Positions 19,441 to 30,118 of a DNA stretch of 64,000 nt are shown here, one piece after another. Under the pieces are notes generated by a model. The model made no database searches. It had not been told where the DNA came from and saw only the letters and a list, made by a program, of their open reading frames with translations. This DNA comes from Notamacropus eugenii (Eukaryota; Chordata; Mammalia; Diprotodontia; Macropodidae): the NCBI RefSeq assembly GCF_028372415.1, contig NC_092872.1, positions 90,254,575-90,318,574 on the forward strand, in the 5' to 3' direction. The position numbers and the translations under genes are program-made. How positions within the stretch are numbered: position 1 is the first letter of the stretch; the number at the start of each line of letters is the position of its first letter.

Positions 19441-19938
19441 AAGGGAGGTGGCAGAGGAGACTCCTTTAGAAAGTAGTAAGGTAAAGATCTGGGAGGAAAC
19501 TGTCACCTTGGACATATTCCAGAAGAGGATGGAGCAGCAATGTATCTTGAGCCTATTTCTTTCTCCTGGTATGGCTTCTTATAAACAGACCAATAAGCTC
19601 CAGGGAGGACTGGCTTTCTTTCCTACTGCCAACACCCACAGCCAGTCCTACTCACAGCCACATCTGCCAAGGAACTCCGTTTCTCACCTGAGGCCATCTG
19701 CATACTTCATTGGCACAGGCCTTAGTTTCATTGTTGGAACGTTTGATACTCCAGACTGGCAGGAAGGGAGGAGTAGGGGTGGGCTGGAAAGACCCCTTCG
19801 GATTCTGCATGTCAGTCTAGAGAGATTGGCCATGGGAATCTGGCTTTGCACAGGACTTAAAAACAAGTGCTCCCCTCAGAATACTTGTCCACTTCTGTCT
19901 GGGACATCGGCAGTGGGTGGGTGGGGTGAAAGGAACCC
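19441..19938. other. Unassigned stretch with a 170-codon open frame
   Basis: The plus-strand frame 19448-19960 is the longest here outside repeats (170 codons, starting MAEETPLESS). It shows no signal peptide, transmembrane run, coiled coil or family motif, and its end enters a MIR. An opposite-strand frame overlaps it. I treat it as chance unless conservation or transcripts say otherwise. Confidence 0.35.
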
Positions 19939-20190
19939 CAGCAACTGGAGAGGACACTAGACTTGAAGTCTAAGTGCTAGTCCTGCCTCAGACATTTATC
20001 ATCTGTGTCTGAACAAGTTCCTCATCCTCTCAGCTTCAGTTTCTTTAGCTATAAAATGGGGATGATAATAGTGCCTACCTCCCAGAGTTGAGAGGGCAAA
20101 ATCTGATAATATACCTAAAGCACTTTGCAAACCACATGCGTACGTGTGTATGCCTGTGTCTCTGTGTGCCATATAAATGGTAGTTATTAC
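19939..20190 (+). repeat. MIR/THER SINE
   Basis: ACTAGACTTGAAGTCTAAGT, CCTGCCTCAGACATTTATCA, CTTCAGTTTCTTTAGCTATA, AAATGGGGATGATAATAGTG and AAAGCACTTTGCAAACCACA in order. Confidence 0.88.
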
Positions 20191-20814
20191 CTTCAAGGCC
20201 AGATGTTCTGCAAAACTCTGGTAAGCCTAGAATTTGTGGGAGAATAAAGTGGGAGGGGGGGGACTAGGGAAGAGAAAATCCTCTACACTTCAGAAGGCTG
20301 GGCTGAGCCCTCCCACGTAAGGACAATAGGACTCTAATTGTGAAAGGGGAATTTGCCCAGTCTACCCTTCCTGGGAGAGGGAGAAAGAGCAACAAGTAAG
20401 CTCTGAGCTCCTGGCCACATAACCCAGGAGACAGGGCATGGCATTTGTGTATCTTAGTCAAGGGCTTAAAACTGAGTCCCTGTGTCACTGTCCACAGGAG
20501 GCTTTGAGCAGTTGCTGTAATGTACTTATGATGTGTCACAGTATAAATACCTGCAGGTCAAGAAGGGCAACATTTTCTGGCATAGAAAACATGTACATTT
20601 ATAAAAAGTCATATTTAGATGTGTCCCTATATGGCATCTGGCCATTGTCTGCTCTCTAACTGCTTGTTTATTCCTAGTCCCTAATCTGTTCCTGAACCTG
20701 TGGCTGGCTTGGTTTAAGAAGGCTACCCCACCCTATTTAGAGGCAGTTAAACAAAGAGATGTAGAGTTAGTGGGTGGGGGAGAGGAGAGACCGGATGGGT
20801 TCTGTGTAGGAAGA
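20191..20814. other. Unassigned stretch
   Basis: About 620 bases with no recognised feature. Contains a G-run at 20252-20262. Confidence 0.4.
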
Positions 20815-21030
20815 GTCAGTGCGGTGTCCTGGAAAGAGCAATGTGAAACTCATCATTTTTTTAAAAAAGGAAAAGGAAAAAGGAAAAGAAAAAAAGAACA
20901 TTATACTTAGGATCTGAATCCCTGAGTTCCAATCCCAACCTTTCCCCTCATTAGCAAGGGGAACTGTCCAATTTACTGTATTTCCCTGGACCTCAATTTC
21001 TTTGTCTGTAAAATGAAGTGATCTCAAAAC
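20815..21030 (+). repeat. MIR SINE, left part
   Basis: GTGTCCTGGAAAGAGCAATG, an A/G-rich expansion, AGTTCCAATCCCAACC, CTCAATTTCTTTGTCTGTAA and AATGAAGTGATCTCAAAACTC are MIR landmarks. The element continues on the far side of a (TC)n array with TAGTTCTAACATGATT (21199-21214). Confidence 0.8.
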
Positions 21031-21114
21031 TCTCCCTCCCTCTCCCTCTGTCTCCCTCTCTCTCTCTGTCTCTGTCTCTCTGTCTCTCTCTCTGTCTCTC
21101 TGTCTCTCTGTCTC

Positions 21115-21192
<78 letters not shown>

Positions 21193-21198
21193 CCTCCT
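21031..21198. repeat. (TC)n / TCTG array inside a MIR
   Basis: About 168 bases: first CTCTGTCTC-type units, then about 70 bases of pure TC. It sits at the MIR position where the consensus reads CTCTAAGGTCCCTTCC, so the array most likely grew from that C/T-rich SINE segment. Confidence 0.95.
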
Positions 21199-21314
21199 AG
21201 TTCTAACATGATTTGTGTCCCAGACAGTGCAATGCTTCCTTGTTGATTTCTAATATGTTACAAATAACCCTTGAGCAGAGAGGAATTTCCTCCAGGTCTT
21301 TAGGGGTCACATCT

Positions 21315-21750
21315 TGATGATCAATCAATTAAAAAACATTCATCAGGTACCCATTATGTGCTAGGCAATGTACAAGGTGTTGCATTTACAAAAACCAGCA
21401 AATAGAAAAAAATAGTTCCTGGACTCAAGAAGTTTACATTCTGTTGGGGGTTTAACTGAGGAAACATATATAAATATATAATTTATAAATATAAATACAT
21501 AAATTTTGCATATATTTTTATATGTACTTACACATATAAATATATGCAAAATTTCTGTATAGTTAATAAAAGGTTCTTTTCATTGATAGGGAAAAGATAG
21601 TAGCAACTGGGAATGAGAAAATCAAGAAATGCTTCATGTAGAAGATGGTCCTCGAACTGGGTTTTGAAGGGAACCAGGGATTCTAGTAGGAAGAGGAAAG
21701 CAGAATGTGCATTCCAGGCATGAGAGCTGGCCAGCACCAAAATGCAGATG
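21315..21750 (-). repeat. L2 3' region (antisense)
   Basis: GATCAATCAATTAAAAAACATT, GTGCTAGGCAATGTACAAGG, CCTGGACTCAAGAAGTTTAC, GAAATGCTTCATGTAGAAGAT, GTGCATTCCAGGCATGAGAG are L2 landmarks in reverse. A TATAAATA-rich block interrupts at 21465-21545. Confidence 0.85.
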
Positions 21751-22536
21751 GGACAAGGATACAAACTTTGGATTCTGGACCAACATTTCCAAAAGGAGCC
21801 TCTACTCCCTTTAGTTGAAAAAAAAAATAAATGGCTCTTACTTTGTTCCCCACAAACGCCCCCTCTCAGTCACTATTATAAGACCACCTGGGTGCGATGC
21901 ACACAGAAACCTAGGAAAACAGAGAGAGGAGGACCTGAGGGTGAAATGGTGATTAAGAGAGAGTTAACGTTATTGATACCTTCACATCTTCTTCCCCTTC
22001 ATTGCTGTGCCAAGGGGAGTGACTCTTTGGCACGACAGAGATCACATCTACTTTACATTGACTCTTGACCTCTCTCAGTAAGTCAGTCAACAAGCGTTTC
22101 TCTTCCTAATAACTGGTGTTTTTCATGTTTGGGGCTTACCATTAGTTCTCTGTAGAATGTTGGACTAAGCACACCAGACATTTTGAGATTTGGATGAGAC
22201 ACATTCCCACCCCTCCAGGCATTTCTAATCTATGGATTGTCACCCTCACGTGGGTTTATTTGACACCCCTTTGTAAACGCTGCATATCTCGTCTAGGCAT
22301 TGATGATATATTTGCTTGTCTCCCCTATTCAGAATTGGGATATGCTGATAATTAACTGACTATCTGCAGAACTGTACTATGGGATCACAAATTCAGTAGC
22401 TTTCAGTGAGAAGAAAAGAGTTCTGGAGGGAAGTAGCCTGGTTTGCCTTGGGGAGAAAGGAATATTACTAGGAAAGATAGTACAGGAAAGGAGTCACCTG
22501 ATGTAAGTGGGGGACCAAGCGGGCAGGACAGTGCTC
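21751..22536. other. Unassigned stretch
   Basis: About 790 bases, no recognised feature. Confidence 0.4.
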
Positions 22537-22548
22537 GTGCGCGCGCGC

Positions 22549-22614
<66 letters not shown>
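22537..22614. repeat. (CG)n-(TG)n alternating tract
   Basis: A short GCGCGCGCG block followed by about 35 GT units with one TT break. Strictly alternating purine-pyrimidine DNA with a CG head is a strong Z-DNA former. Confidence 0.95.
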
Positions 22615-23235
22615 CTTCAAATAGAATCTCTAAAGTTGAAAGATCTGTCTGTGGAGCACTGCTCCCCCACCCACCAACTCTGCCTCACCCAAACCTGTCT
22701 GGCAGGTGTGGAAACAGGTTCCTCACCAGAGACAGCTTGTAGCTGCAGGTGGAAGGTGGGGCCAGTGAGGAGGGAAAGGAAAGGGTGGGGTAGAGAAATT
22801 GGGTGGGCAGTAGCAGCTTGAGGCTCATCCAAATAGGACTGCCTGAAGGGAAGAAGGAGAGCCTTCCATTTGGATGTAGAATCCTGGGGGCTCTAGGTAC
22901 CTGCTACAGATATTTGGGGACACTGGGGAGGTCCACGTATGTCAGCATTAACTGCAAGCACCAAGAAAAAATAAAATATTCTGTACACAATGATTTCTCC
23001 AAGTTTTGCAGCAATTAGAGACAGGGATTAGACCTATGATTTCATGGATAAAAGGAAATTCTTGGTGAAGAAATTCCCTTTATGAATGCAGGCCAGCACT
23101 TTCTTTGCTTGGGAGCACAGAGAGGTTATGTAACTTGCCTAGAATAACACAGCCATTTTGTGTCACAGGCAATCTCCCTCTGCCACTAAATCATTGACTT
23201 GAACTTGGGAAGAAAAAACCCCCAACAAAATAAAA
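22615..23235. other. Unassigned stretch
   Basis: About 620 bases. The 22640-22800 part is GC-richer and has two E-box-like CAGGTG motifs (22704-22709 and 22745-22750). A diverged MIR-like bit (GGTTATGTAACTTGCCTAG) occurs near 23125. No gene recognised. Confidence 0.35.
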
Positions 23236-23237
23236 TG

Positions 23238-23302
23238 TGTTTATATGTACATGGGTGTGTATATATACATATATGTATATTTATGTGTGTGTGTATGTAA
23301 GC
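23238..23302. repeat. TATG/TGTA microsatellite
   Basis: Imperfect alternating tract of TATATG, CATATA and TGTG units. Confidence 0.9.
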
Positions 23303-23524
23303 AAGCTACGAGTTAAATAGTGTTCCCCTGAACATATGTATTCCACACATAACTGACTGAGTTATATTCACTACATGACCATTTATAATAAGTATATTAA
23401 ATGTCAGTTAAAATAAACAAAAAATGGCAAAAACTTTCAAAAGAAGGTTTTACTGACCCTGAAACCAGCTCTCTATTCTTTATGCAACAACACCTCTCAT
23501 TATAGTAACTAAAATTTTAGAACT

Positions 23525-23670
23525 AAATTTGGCTTTTTCAACCAGATGAATTTGGGCAATCCCCTTTACCTATCTGAACCTCAGTTTCCTATTGGTGAAA
23601 TGAAATGAAGTGAGTAGATGATTTCTGCTTCATGAGAAGCTTCCATTTCTGAGTTCATATGACTCTAGGT
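23525..23670 (+). repeat. MIR fragment
   Basis: TTGGGCAATCCCCTTTACC, CTGAACCTCAGTTTCCTAT and TGATTTCTGCTTCATGAG in MIR order. Confidence 0.65.
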
Positions 23671-23835
23671 TTATAAAAGACCATTGAACAAAATGTACCC
23701 CAGCAGCTTCTGAACAATGTTCTATAGATAACTAGACTTTTAGGGAACCTACCAGCAGTCCTTAAATAGGCTTGAGTGTCACTCTGACCTCCAACTGCTC
23801 AGCCAGCCATGCTCAGATTGTAACAAGTTCAACTC
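23671..23835. other. Unassigned stretch
   Basis: No recognised feature. Confidence 0.3.
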
Positions 23836-24178
23836 AATTTAACTGATGATCACAATGCCAACTATGTACAAGGTGTGGTGCTAGACCCATGAGATTACAA
23901 ACCAAAAATGGTCAAGATCTTTCTGTCAAGGATTTCACATTCTATTGGGAGGGAGAAGGTTAAGGACACAACATACACATGAATAAATAAATACAAAGTA
24001 ATTTAAGGAGAGAAGATTAAATGGGGTCATTAGAAAAGGCTTCATGGAAGAGGATGTACTTGAGCTGAGCTTCAAAGGAAAACAGGAATTCAGAAGGATG
24101 GAAATGAAGAGGGAGCAAATGCCAAGAAATGGGAAGGGAGTGTGGAGGCGGGGGAGGGGTGGCCTGTGCAAATTCCAG
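23836..24178 (-). repeat. L2 3' region (antisense)
   Basis: CAATGCCAACTATGTACAAGG, CTGTCAAGGATTTCACATTC, AAGGCTTCATGGAAGAGGA, TGAGCTGAGCTTCAAAGGAA and GCAAATGCCAAGAAATGGG follow L2 in reverse. Confidence 0.85.
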
Positions 24179-24372
24179 CACAGGATCATAAAGCTACAAA
24201 GGGTCCTCTGAGATCACTAAAACCAACCTCATTCTATGGCTGAGGATGGATATAGAGCCCCCCAGGTTCAGTTACTTGTCCAGGGTCCTGAATCTGGGAA
24301 GACCCGAAGCTGGCAATTGAACCCAGCTCCTGATTTTAGATCTTAGCCTCTTTCTATTATATGATGCTTACT
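24179..24372 (-). repeat. MIR SINE (antisense)
   Basis: CACAGGATCATAAAGCTACA, CATTCTATGGCTGAGGATGG, TACTTGTCCAGGGTCCTG and GCAATTGAACCCAGCTCCTG. Confidence 0.65.
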
Positions 24373-25434
24373 CACCCAACGTAAATTCAGAACTAAGGTA
24401 GTGTGAACTGAAGAATGAAATGAAAGATACAGCATCTCAAAGTATCCCCTCTGGGACCTCACCTTTAAAGAAGGGAATCTTCCAGCTTAGATACACTCAG
24501 TGTGTGTGTCTATCTGTACATATGTGTATGGGGGTGGAGATGGGAAAGAGACACCCAAGACACACATGAAAAGAAGGCATTATGGTCTCTCTTTGGTGTG
24601 GGCAGGATGTTATTGCCCTCTGAAATGACTATGCTAAACAACTGTTTGCAAAGTAATTGTTAAGGGGTAATAGGTAAGTGCCTGCTGGAGAGACTGAATG
24701 GCTCCAAGTTCCAGGTGCACAATAGATAAAAGAACTCAGGCATCTAGGTGGGAGGGAGAAGACTGTGAGATAAGAGTGGAGGGGCAGAGTAGTTCTATAG
24801 GAGCTGGGGACTTGGAGAGAGCTAGGGGAGAGAAGGAAGGTCAGGGGAGCTGGGTCAAAGGTACAGTTTGGCCAAAGTCCCAGACCAGGCCAACCCTACT
24901 GCTTCTTGAAGAGTCAAAGGAGCTGAGGGAAAGTTCTATTTCAGCTGGATTGAAGTCAGGTGATACTTGGAGGAGAAGACAGATTATTTAGAGAGTGAAA
25001 GATAGAAGGAACTAGGCTAGAAAATAGGAAGACTTCAAGAGGTAACACAGAATATCTGAAACTGAATGATGTCTAAGACATATCTCAAGCAGGACCGAGG
25101 GACACTTGGCACTGCTAACTTAGATCGAATTTGGATAGCTGGAATGCCCTTCTTTCCAGGAGAGGGAAATAACATGGGCTAAGCTACTTTCCTGCCATGT
25201 CCATGGTGGTTGAACTTCTAACTAGATCATATGTTAAGAGTTGTTGACACTGTGATATAGGTAGCAGGAGCTCAGGGTTACACTTCCAGGTTCCCCAAGA
25301 TATGCTACCATGGAATAGATTGGAGGTCAGGTTACATAGTGCCCTACTATCCCACCCTAAACTGCACCTCATTTTCTGTTCCACTCTTCTTCCCTGCCCA
25401 TCCTTGCTCAAACCAAGATTTACTCTCTTATCTT
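24373..25434. other. Unassigned stretch
   Basis: About 1.06 kb without a recognised gene or repeat. Purine-rich between 24740 and 24860. Contains a 97-codon frame (24698-24991) with no motif. Confidence 0.4.
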
Positions 25435-26012
25435 ACAATTAGGAAACATTAGAATTACAGAGGCCACTTAGTCCAACACATACCTGGACAAGAATCCCTT
25501 CTCCAATATACCTTGTGAATAGTCACCAAGCCTCTACCCAAAGACCTCTAATGAGGGGAAACCTACTCCCTGTGGAATTAACCCATTCCACTTCAGGATA
25601 TTTCTATTTAGTTGGAAGTATTTCATAAAACAAGCACAACTTTGCTTCTTTGTGACTTCTACTTGCTGTTTCTAGCTCTAAGGCCAAGAAGAGCCAAGTC
25701 ACTCCTCTTTTGGGTGACAGACCTTCCAATACTTGAAGATAGCTCTTTTGTCTGCACATCTCTTTTTTCTTCAGGATAAACATCTCTAGTTCTTCCATTC
25801 AGTCCTCTTATAAAAGGGCCTCCTGAGGCCTTTCACCATACTGTTTACCTACCTCTGGCCAATCTACCATTTATAAATGTCTTTCCACAAAAGTGGCACT
25901 CAGAACTGAACACAATGCTTTTGATGTGATCTGACTCAGGAAGAGTAGAGAGGAGCTCATTCCCTCATCTTGGATACCATCCCTTTCTTAATTTTGCCTT
26001 CACAAAATGCAA
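25435..26012 (-). repeat. CR1/L3 3' region (antisense), uninterrupted
   Basis: Full run of L3 landmarks: ACAGAGGCCACTTAGTCCAAC, ACATACCTGGACAAGAATCC, GACCTCTAATGAGGGGAAAC, GAAGAGCCAAGTCACTCC, CTTCCAATACTTGAAGATAG, TTTCTTCAGGATAAACATC, GTGGCACTCAGAACTGAACAC. The best-preserved contiguous L3 3' end in the window. Confidence 0.85.
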
Positions 26013-26069
26013 AGGGTCACCTAGCTTCAGTGATTCATAAGTATAGATAAGGTACAAGGATTATGGAGG

Positions 26070-26258
26070 AAGAGGGAAGCACAGAATTTGAGAACTGGAA
26101 AGGGTCTTAGATATCATCAAACTTTGTAGTTTACTAATGAAGAAACTGAGGTCTGGACAAGGGAAGTTTTCACAGAGCATAAGGGACAGGTCTGGGACTC
26201 ACAACCAGGTCTTCTGACTCCAAGTCCAGTTCTCTGATCACTATATGATGCTGATTTC
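26070..26258 (-). repeat. MIR SINE (antisense)
   Basis: CACAGAATTTGAGAACTGGAA, CTAATGAAGAAACTGAGGTC, CACAACCAGGTCTTCTGACTC and CCAGTTCTCTGATCACTATA. Confidence 0.75.
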
Positions 26259-26264
26259 TAGTTC

Positions 26265-26470
26265 TATATTTAGTTCAATTCAATGGATATTTATTGACCA
26301 TCTGCCAAGTGTAAGGCCCGTTAACGAGTTCTCTGAGGAAAACAAAAATGGCCTCAAGGAGCTAGTGTATACTCACAGACATGGCTTTTGAAACAGATAA
26401 GATTATGGGGTCAGTGAGAAATGCCTTGGACCGAATTGCCTTCAGGACTTTTTATTAAATTAAGTTGGCT
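26265..26470 (-). repeat. L2 3' end (antisense)
   Basis: TTCAATGGATATTTATTGACC, TGCCAAGTGTAAGGCCCGT and GGCCTCAAGGAGCTAGTGT are diverged L2 landmarks. Confidence 0.65.
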
Positions 26471-27313
26471 CTGCCAAGTCACTGGGTGGTATACTACTTG
26501 AGGGTTTCAGAGGACTTATTCTTGTTCAGCATGGAGAATGACTAAAAGTCCATTATTAGTAAAGTAGCAAGTTTAACTGGGGGAAACCAGCATGTGCAGA
26601 GTAGGGATAAGGCTGGCCCTAGAGGTGAGTGACCACCCATCTCCACACTGTGACTTCAGAAGGACTGGGGAGTTCCCTATGCCCCTTCTTTCCCCAAACT
26701 TTCTCACTTGCTTTCAGATACCTTGATCAGTGAAAGAAGGAAAATAGCAGTTTCTAGGAATCTTAAGGAGAGTACCAGTCTCTCCAATTCTGAGTCTGTA
26801 AAATTAGAGCTAGCCTAAAAGTCTGAAACAAGGCTTTAATAAAGGATGAAGCTGTCATTAGAGAGCATGTTTAAAATACAAATTCTCCACTGGGAGAAGG
26901 AACACAACGACTTGAATTTGTACTAAGATGTAAATGACTGGCATTAGAATCTTTCCTAAGAGTAAGTTTTTGTCAGGGAGGGGAGATGGGAGATGGAGGG
27001 GATGGTGGTGATTAAATGAATTCTGGGGTCAGGCTTTGGAGGTGGTGGAAGCAGAAAAATGGTGGGGATGAAGAGAATAGAATGAAAGTGGGAAAAAAAG
27101 AAGGCTAGGAGATGCCAGATTCAAGCCTGCCCCTGAAGAAGGAAAAGAGGTCAGGAAAGCCATCTGCTTTCCTTGGATGTGAATAACATATAAAATGTTT
27201 TTCTCCTTGGTTAAGAACACTTATGACCTCTCCCCACCTCTGTCTGTGGATTGTTTTTTGAAAGTAAATGTCTCCGAGGTCAGGCTTCCCTACTTGACTG
27301 GCTTTATGCCTTT
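26471..27313. other. Unassigned stretch
   Basis: About 840 bases left of the HAL1 insertion, including a G/A-rich segment at 26970-27110. No gene recognised. Confidence 0.35.
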
Positions 27314-27328
27314 GAAAGATGCTGAAAC
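27314..27328. repeat. HAL1 target-site duplication, left copy
   Basis: GAAAGATGCTGAAAC, repeated without mismatch at 30104-30118. Length of 15 bp is typical of L1-type target-primed integration. Confidence 0.95.
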
Positions 27329-27992
27329 AAAGATGGCGGAGTAGAAAGAAACACATACGCTAGCTCCGAACCCACAGCCCATAAAATACCTGTAAAGAAG
27401 AACTCCCAACAAATTCTGGAACAGCAGAAGCCATAAAACAACAGAGTGGAGGAGATTTCTGTTCCAGAGAGCCCTGAAAACCTGACGCGAAAGGTCCCTC
27501 AAGCCCCAGACCCAGAGCAGAGCCCAGCCCTGCCTTCCCCGCACAGCACAGAGAGGAGCAGATACGAGCAGCCTTTGGGGACAGAATCTCCAGCAGCTGA
27601 GCAGGTGCCTCCACCCACAGGTGCCAAAGGTCAGTGAGAGGGTCTCTCTGGCTGGCTGAGAGGGGAGTGGGGTGTCCCCCATAACTCAGGCCCCCTCGGG
27701 AGGCAGCAGTGGGGGCAGCAGCAGACAGGGGCTCCCAAAGCAGGCAGGAGCTTGGATCCATTGTTGAAGGTCTCCACATAAACCCCCTGAAGGAACTGAG
27801 CCCCGTGAAGTGGCCCTGCCCCCACCTGAGCACTGAACTTAATCTCATACTGAATAGCAGCCCTGCCCCTGCCCAAAGCCCTGAGGCTGGGAAGCAGCAT
27901 TTGAATCTCAGGCCCCAAGCCCTGGCTGGGCAGATCTGGAGGCCAGGTGGGTGTGGAGAGGACACTCAGAAGTCAAGTCACTGGCTGGGAAA
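27329..27992 (+). promoter_or_regulatory. HAL1 5'UTR / putative internal promoter
   Basis: 664 bases, clearly GC-richer than the flanks. It starts at the element boundary with AAGATGGCGG (27330-27339), the YY1-type core found at the start of human L1. By analogy this would position transcription at the first base. Promoter activity is inferred from L1 biology; only the motif and the full-length 5' end are seen. Confidence 0.65.
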
Positions 27993-29090
27993 ATGCCCAG
28001 AAAAGGGAAAAAAAATAAGACCATAGAAGGTTACTTTCTTGGTGAACAGATATCTCCTCCCTTCCTTTCAGATGAGGAAGAACAATGCTTACCATCAGGG
28101 AAACACACAGAAGTCAAGGCTTCTGTATCCCACACATCCAAAATAAATATTCCATGGGCTCAGGCCATGGAAGAGCTCAAAAAGGATTCTGAAAATCAAG
28201 TTAGAGAGGTGGAAGAAAAACTGGGAAGAGAAATGAGAGGGATGAAAGAAAAGCATGAAAAGCAGGTCAACACCTTGCTAAAGGAGACCCAAAAAAATGC
28301 TGAAGAAAACACCTTGAAAAATAGGCTAACTCAATTGGCAAAAGAGGTTCAAAAAGCCAACGAGGAGAAGAATGATTTCAAAAGCAAAATTAGTCAAATG
28401 GAAAAGGAGGTTCAAAAACTCACTGAAGAAAATAGTTCTTTCAAAATTAGAATGGAACAGATGGAGGCTAATGACTTTATGAGAAACCAAGAAATCACAA
28501 AACAAAACCAAAAGAATGAAAAAATGGAAGATAATGTGAAATATCTCATTGGAAAAACAACTGACCTGGAAAATAGATCCAGGAGAGACAATTTAAAAAT
28601 TATGGGACTACCTGAAAGCCAGGATCAAAAAAAGAGTCTAGATATCATCTTTCATGAAATTATCAAGGAAAACTGCTCTGAGATTCTAGAACCAGAGGGC
28701 AAAATAAGTATTCAAGGAATCCACTGATCACCTCCTGAAAGAGATCCAAAAAGAGAAACTCCTAGGAACATTGTGGCCAAATTCCAGAGTTCCCAGGTCA
28801 AAGAGAAAATATTACAAGCAGCCAGAAAGAAACAATTCAAGTATTGTGGAAATACAATCAGGATAACACAAGATCTAGCAGCTTCTACGTTAAGGGATAG
28901 AAGGGTGTGGAATAAGATATTCCAGAAGTCAAAGGAACTAGGACAAAAACCAAGAATCACCTACCCAGCAAAACTGAGTATAATACTTCAGGGGAAAAAT
29001 TGCTCTTTCAATGAAATAGAGGACTTTCAAGCATTCTTGATGAAAAGACCAGAGCTGAAAAGAAAATTTGAATTTCAAACACAAGAATGA
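27993..29090 (+). pseudogene. HAL1 ORF1 (L1 ORF1p-like RNA-binding protein), one nonsense codon
   Basis: The frame begins MPRKGKKNKTIEGYFL and spans 365 codons to a TGA at 29088. A single in-frame TGA at 28725-28727 (codon 245, context IQGIH then SPPERDP) breaks it. The frame is otherwise continuous, and CGA to TGA is the likely change. Residues about 60-200 are a charged heptad-rich coiled coil (MKEKHEKQVNTLLKETQ, TQLAKEVQKANEEKNDF). An RRM-like part follows (DNLKIMGLPESQ). The C-terminal domain after the stop reads NIVAKFQSSQVKEKILQAAR, ITYPAKLSIIL and FQAFLMKRPELKR, matching L1 ORF1p. ORF1p coats L1 RNA as a trimer. Starting Met was chosen for the conserved MPRK-type N-terminus; an in-frame Met lies 42 bases upstream. 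Confidence 0.9.
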
Positions 29091-30103
29091 AGAGAAGCAT
29101 GAAAAGGTAAACAGCAAAGAGAAGTCATAAGGGACTTACTAAAGTTGAACTGTTTACATTCCTACTTGGAAAGACAATATTTGTAACTCTTGAAACTTTT
29201 CAGTATCTGGGTACTGGGTAGGATTACACACACACATGGACACGCACATGCACACACACATAGAGACAGAGTGCACAGAGTGAATTGAAGAGGATGGGAT
29301 CATATCTTAAAAACATGATATCAAGCAGTGAGAGAGAAATATGTTGGGAGGAGAAAGGGAAAAATGGAGTGGGGCAAATTATCTCTCATAAAAGAGGCAA
29401 GCAAAAGACTTATTAGTGGAGGGATAAAGAGGGAAAGTGAGAGAAAAACATGAAGTTTACTCTCATTACATTCCACTAAAGGAAGGAATAAAATGCACAC
29501 TCATTTTGGTATGAAAACCTATCTTACAATACAGGAAAGTGGGGGAGAAGGGGTTAAGCAGGGTGGGGGGGGATGATGGAAGGGAGGGCAATGGGAGGAG
29601 GGAGCAATTTGAAGTCAACACTCTTGGGGAGGGACAGGATCAAAAGGGAGAATAGAAGCAATGAGGGGCAGGATAGGATGGAGGGAAATATAGTTAGTCT
29701 TACAGAGCACAACTATTATGGAAATCATTTGCAAAACTACACAGATATGGCCTATATTGAATTACTTGCCTTCCAAAGGGAATAGGTGGGGAGGGAGAGA
29801 TGAAGAGAAGTTGGAACTCAAAGTTTTAGGAACAACTGTTGAGTATTGTTCTTGCATACAACTAGGAAATAAGAAATACAGGCAATGGGGTATAGAAAGT
29901 CACCTGGCCCTACAGGACAAAAGAGAAGATGGTGACAAGGGAAGGGAGGGATGATAGAAGAGAGGGCAGACTGGTGATAGGGGCAATCAGAATGTTCGGT
30001 GTTCTGGGGTGGGGGGAGGGGACAAATGGGGAGAAAATTTGGAACCCAAAATTTTGTGAAAATGAATGTCAAAAGTTAAATAAATAAATAAATTTTAAAA
30101 AAA
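29091..30103 (+). repeat. HAL1 3'UTR and A-rich tail
   Basis: About 1 kb, purine-rich on the plus strand, with poly-G tracts (GGGTGGGGGGGGATGATGG near 29560 and GGGGTGGGGGGAGGGG near 30006). Marsupial and other L1 3'UTRs often carry such G-rich tracts. It ends in a short AAATAAATAAATAAATTTTAAAAAAA tail. Confidence 0.85.
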
Positions 30104-30118
30104 GAAAGATGCTGAAAC
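30104..30118. repeat. HAL1 target-site duplication, right copy
   Basis: GAAAGATGCTGAAAC, identical to 27314-27328. Confidence 0.95.

Larger units (their letters stand above)
27329..30103 (+). mobile_element. HAL1 (half-L1) retrotransposon, full-length insertion
   Basis: The 2775-bp element is bounded by perfect 15-bp duplications. It has an L1-like 5'UTR starting AAAGATGGCGGAGTAG, one ORF1 (27993-29090), a G/A-rich 1-kb 3'UTR with CACACACATGGACACGC and GGGGGGGATGATGG, and an A-rich tail of AAATAAATAAATAAA. There is no endonuclease or reverse transcriptase ORF2. That layout defines HAL1, a non-autonomous L1 derivative known in eutherians and marsupials. The 3' end shares TGTGAAAATGAATGTC and GGAGAAAATTTGGAAC with marsupial L1. 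An internal deletion of a normal L1 is the alternative, but ORF1 and 3'UTR join cleanly. Confidence 0.92.

Noticed and set aside
19448-19960. 170-codon plus-strand frame as a host gene
   Set aside because: No domain, no splice-site logic, ends in a MIR, and an antisense frame overlaps. Conservation or transcripts would be needed.
27360-27965. 201-codon minus-strand frame as a gene
   Set aside because: It lies wholly within the GC-rich HAL1 5'UTR, antisense to it, and three other frames are also open there.
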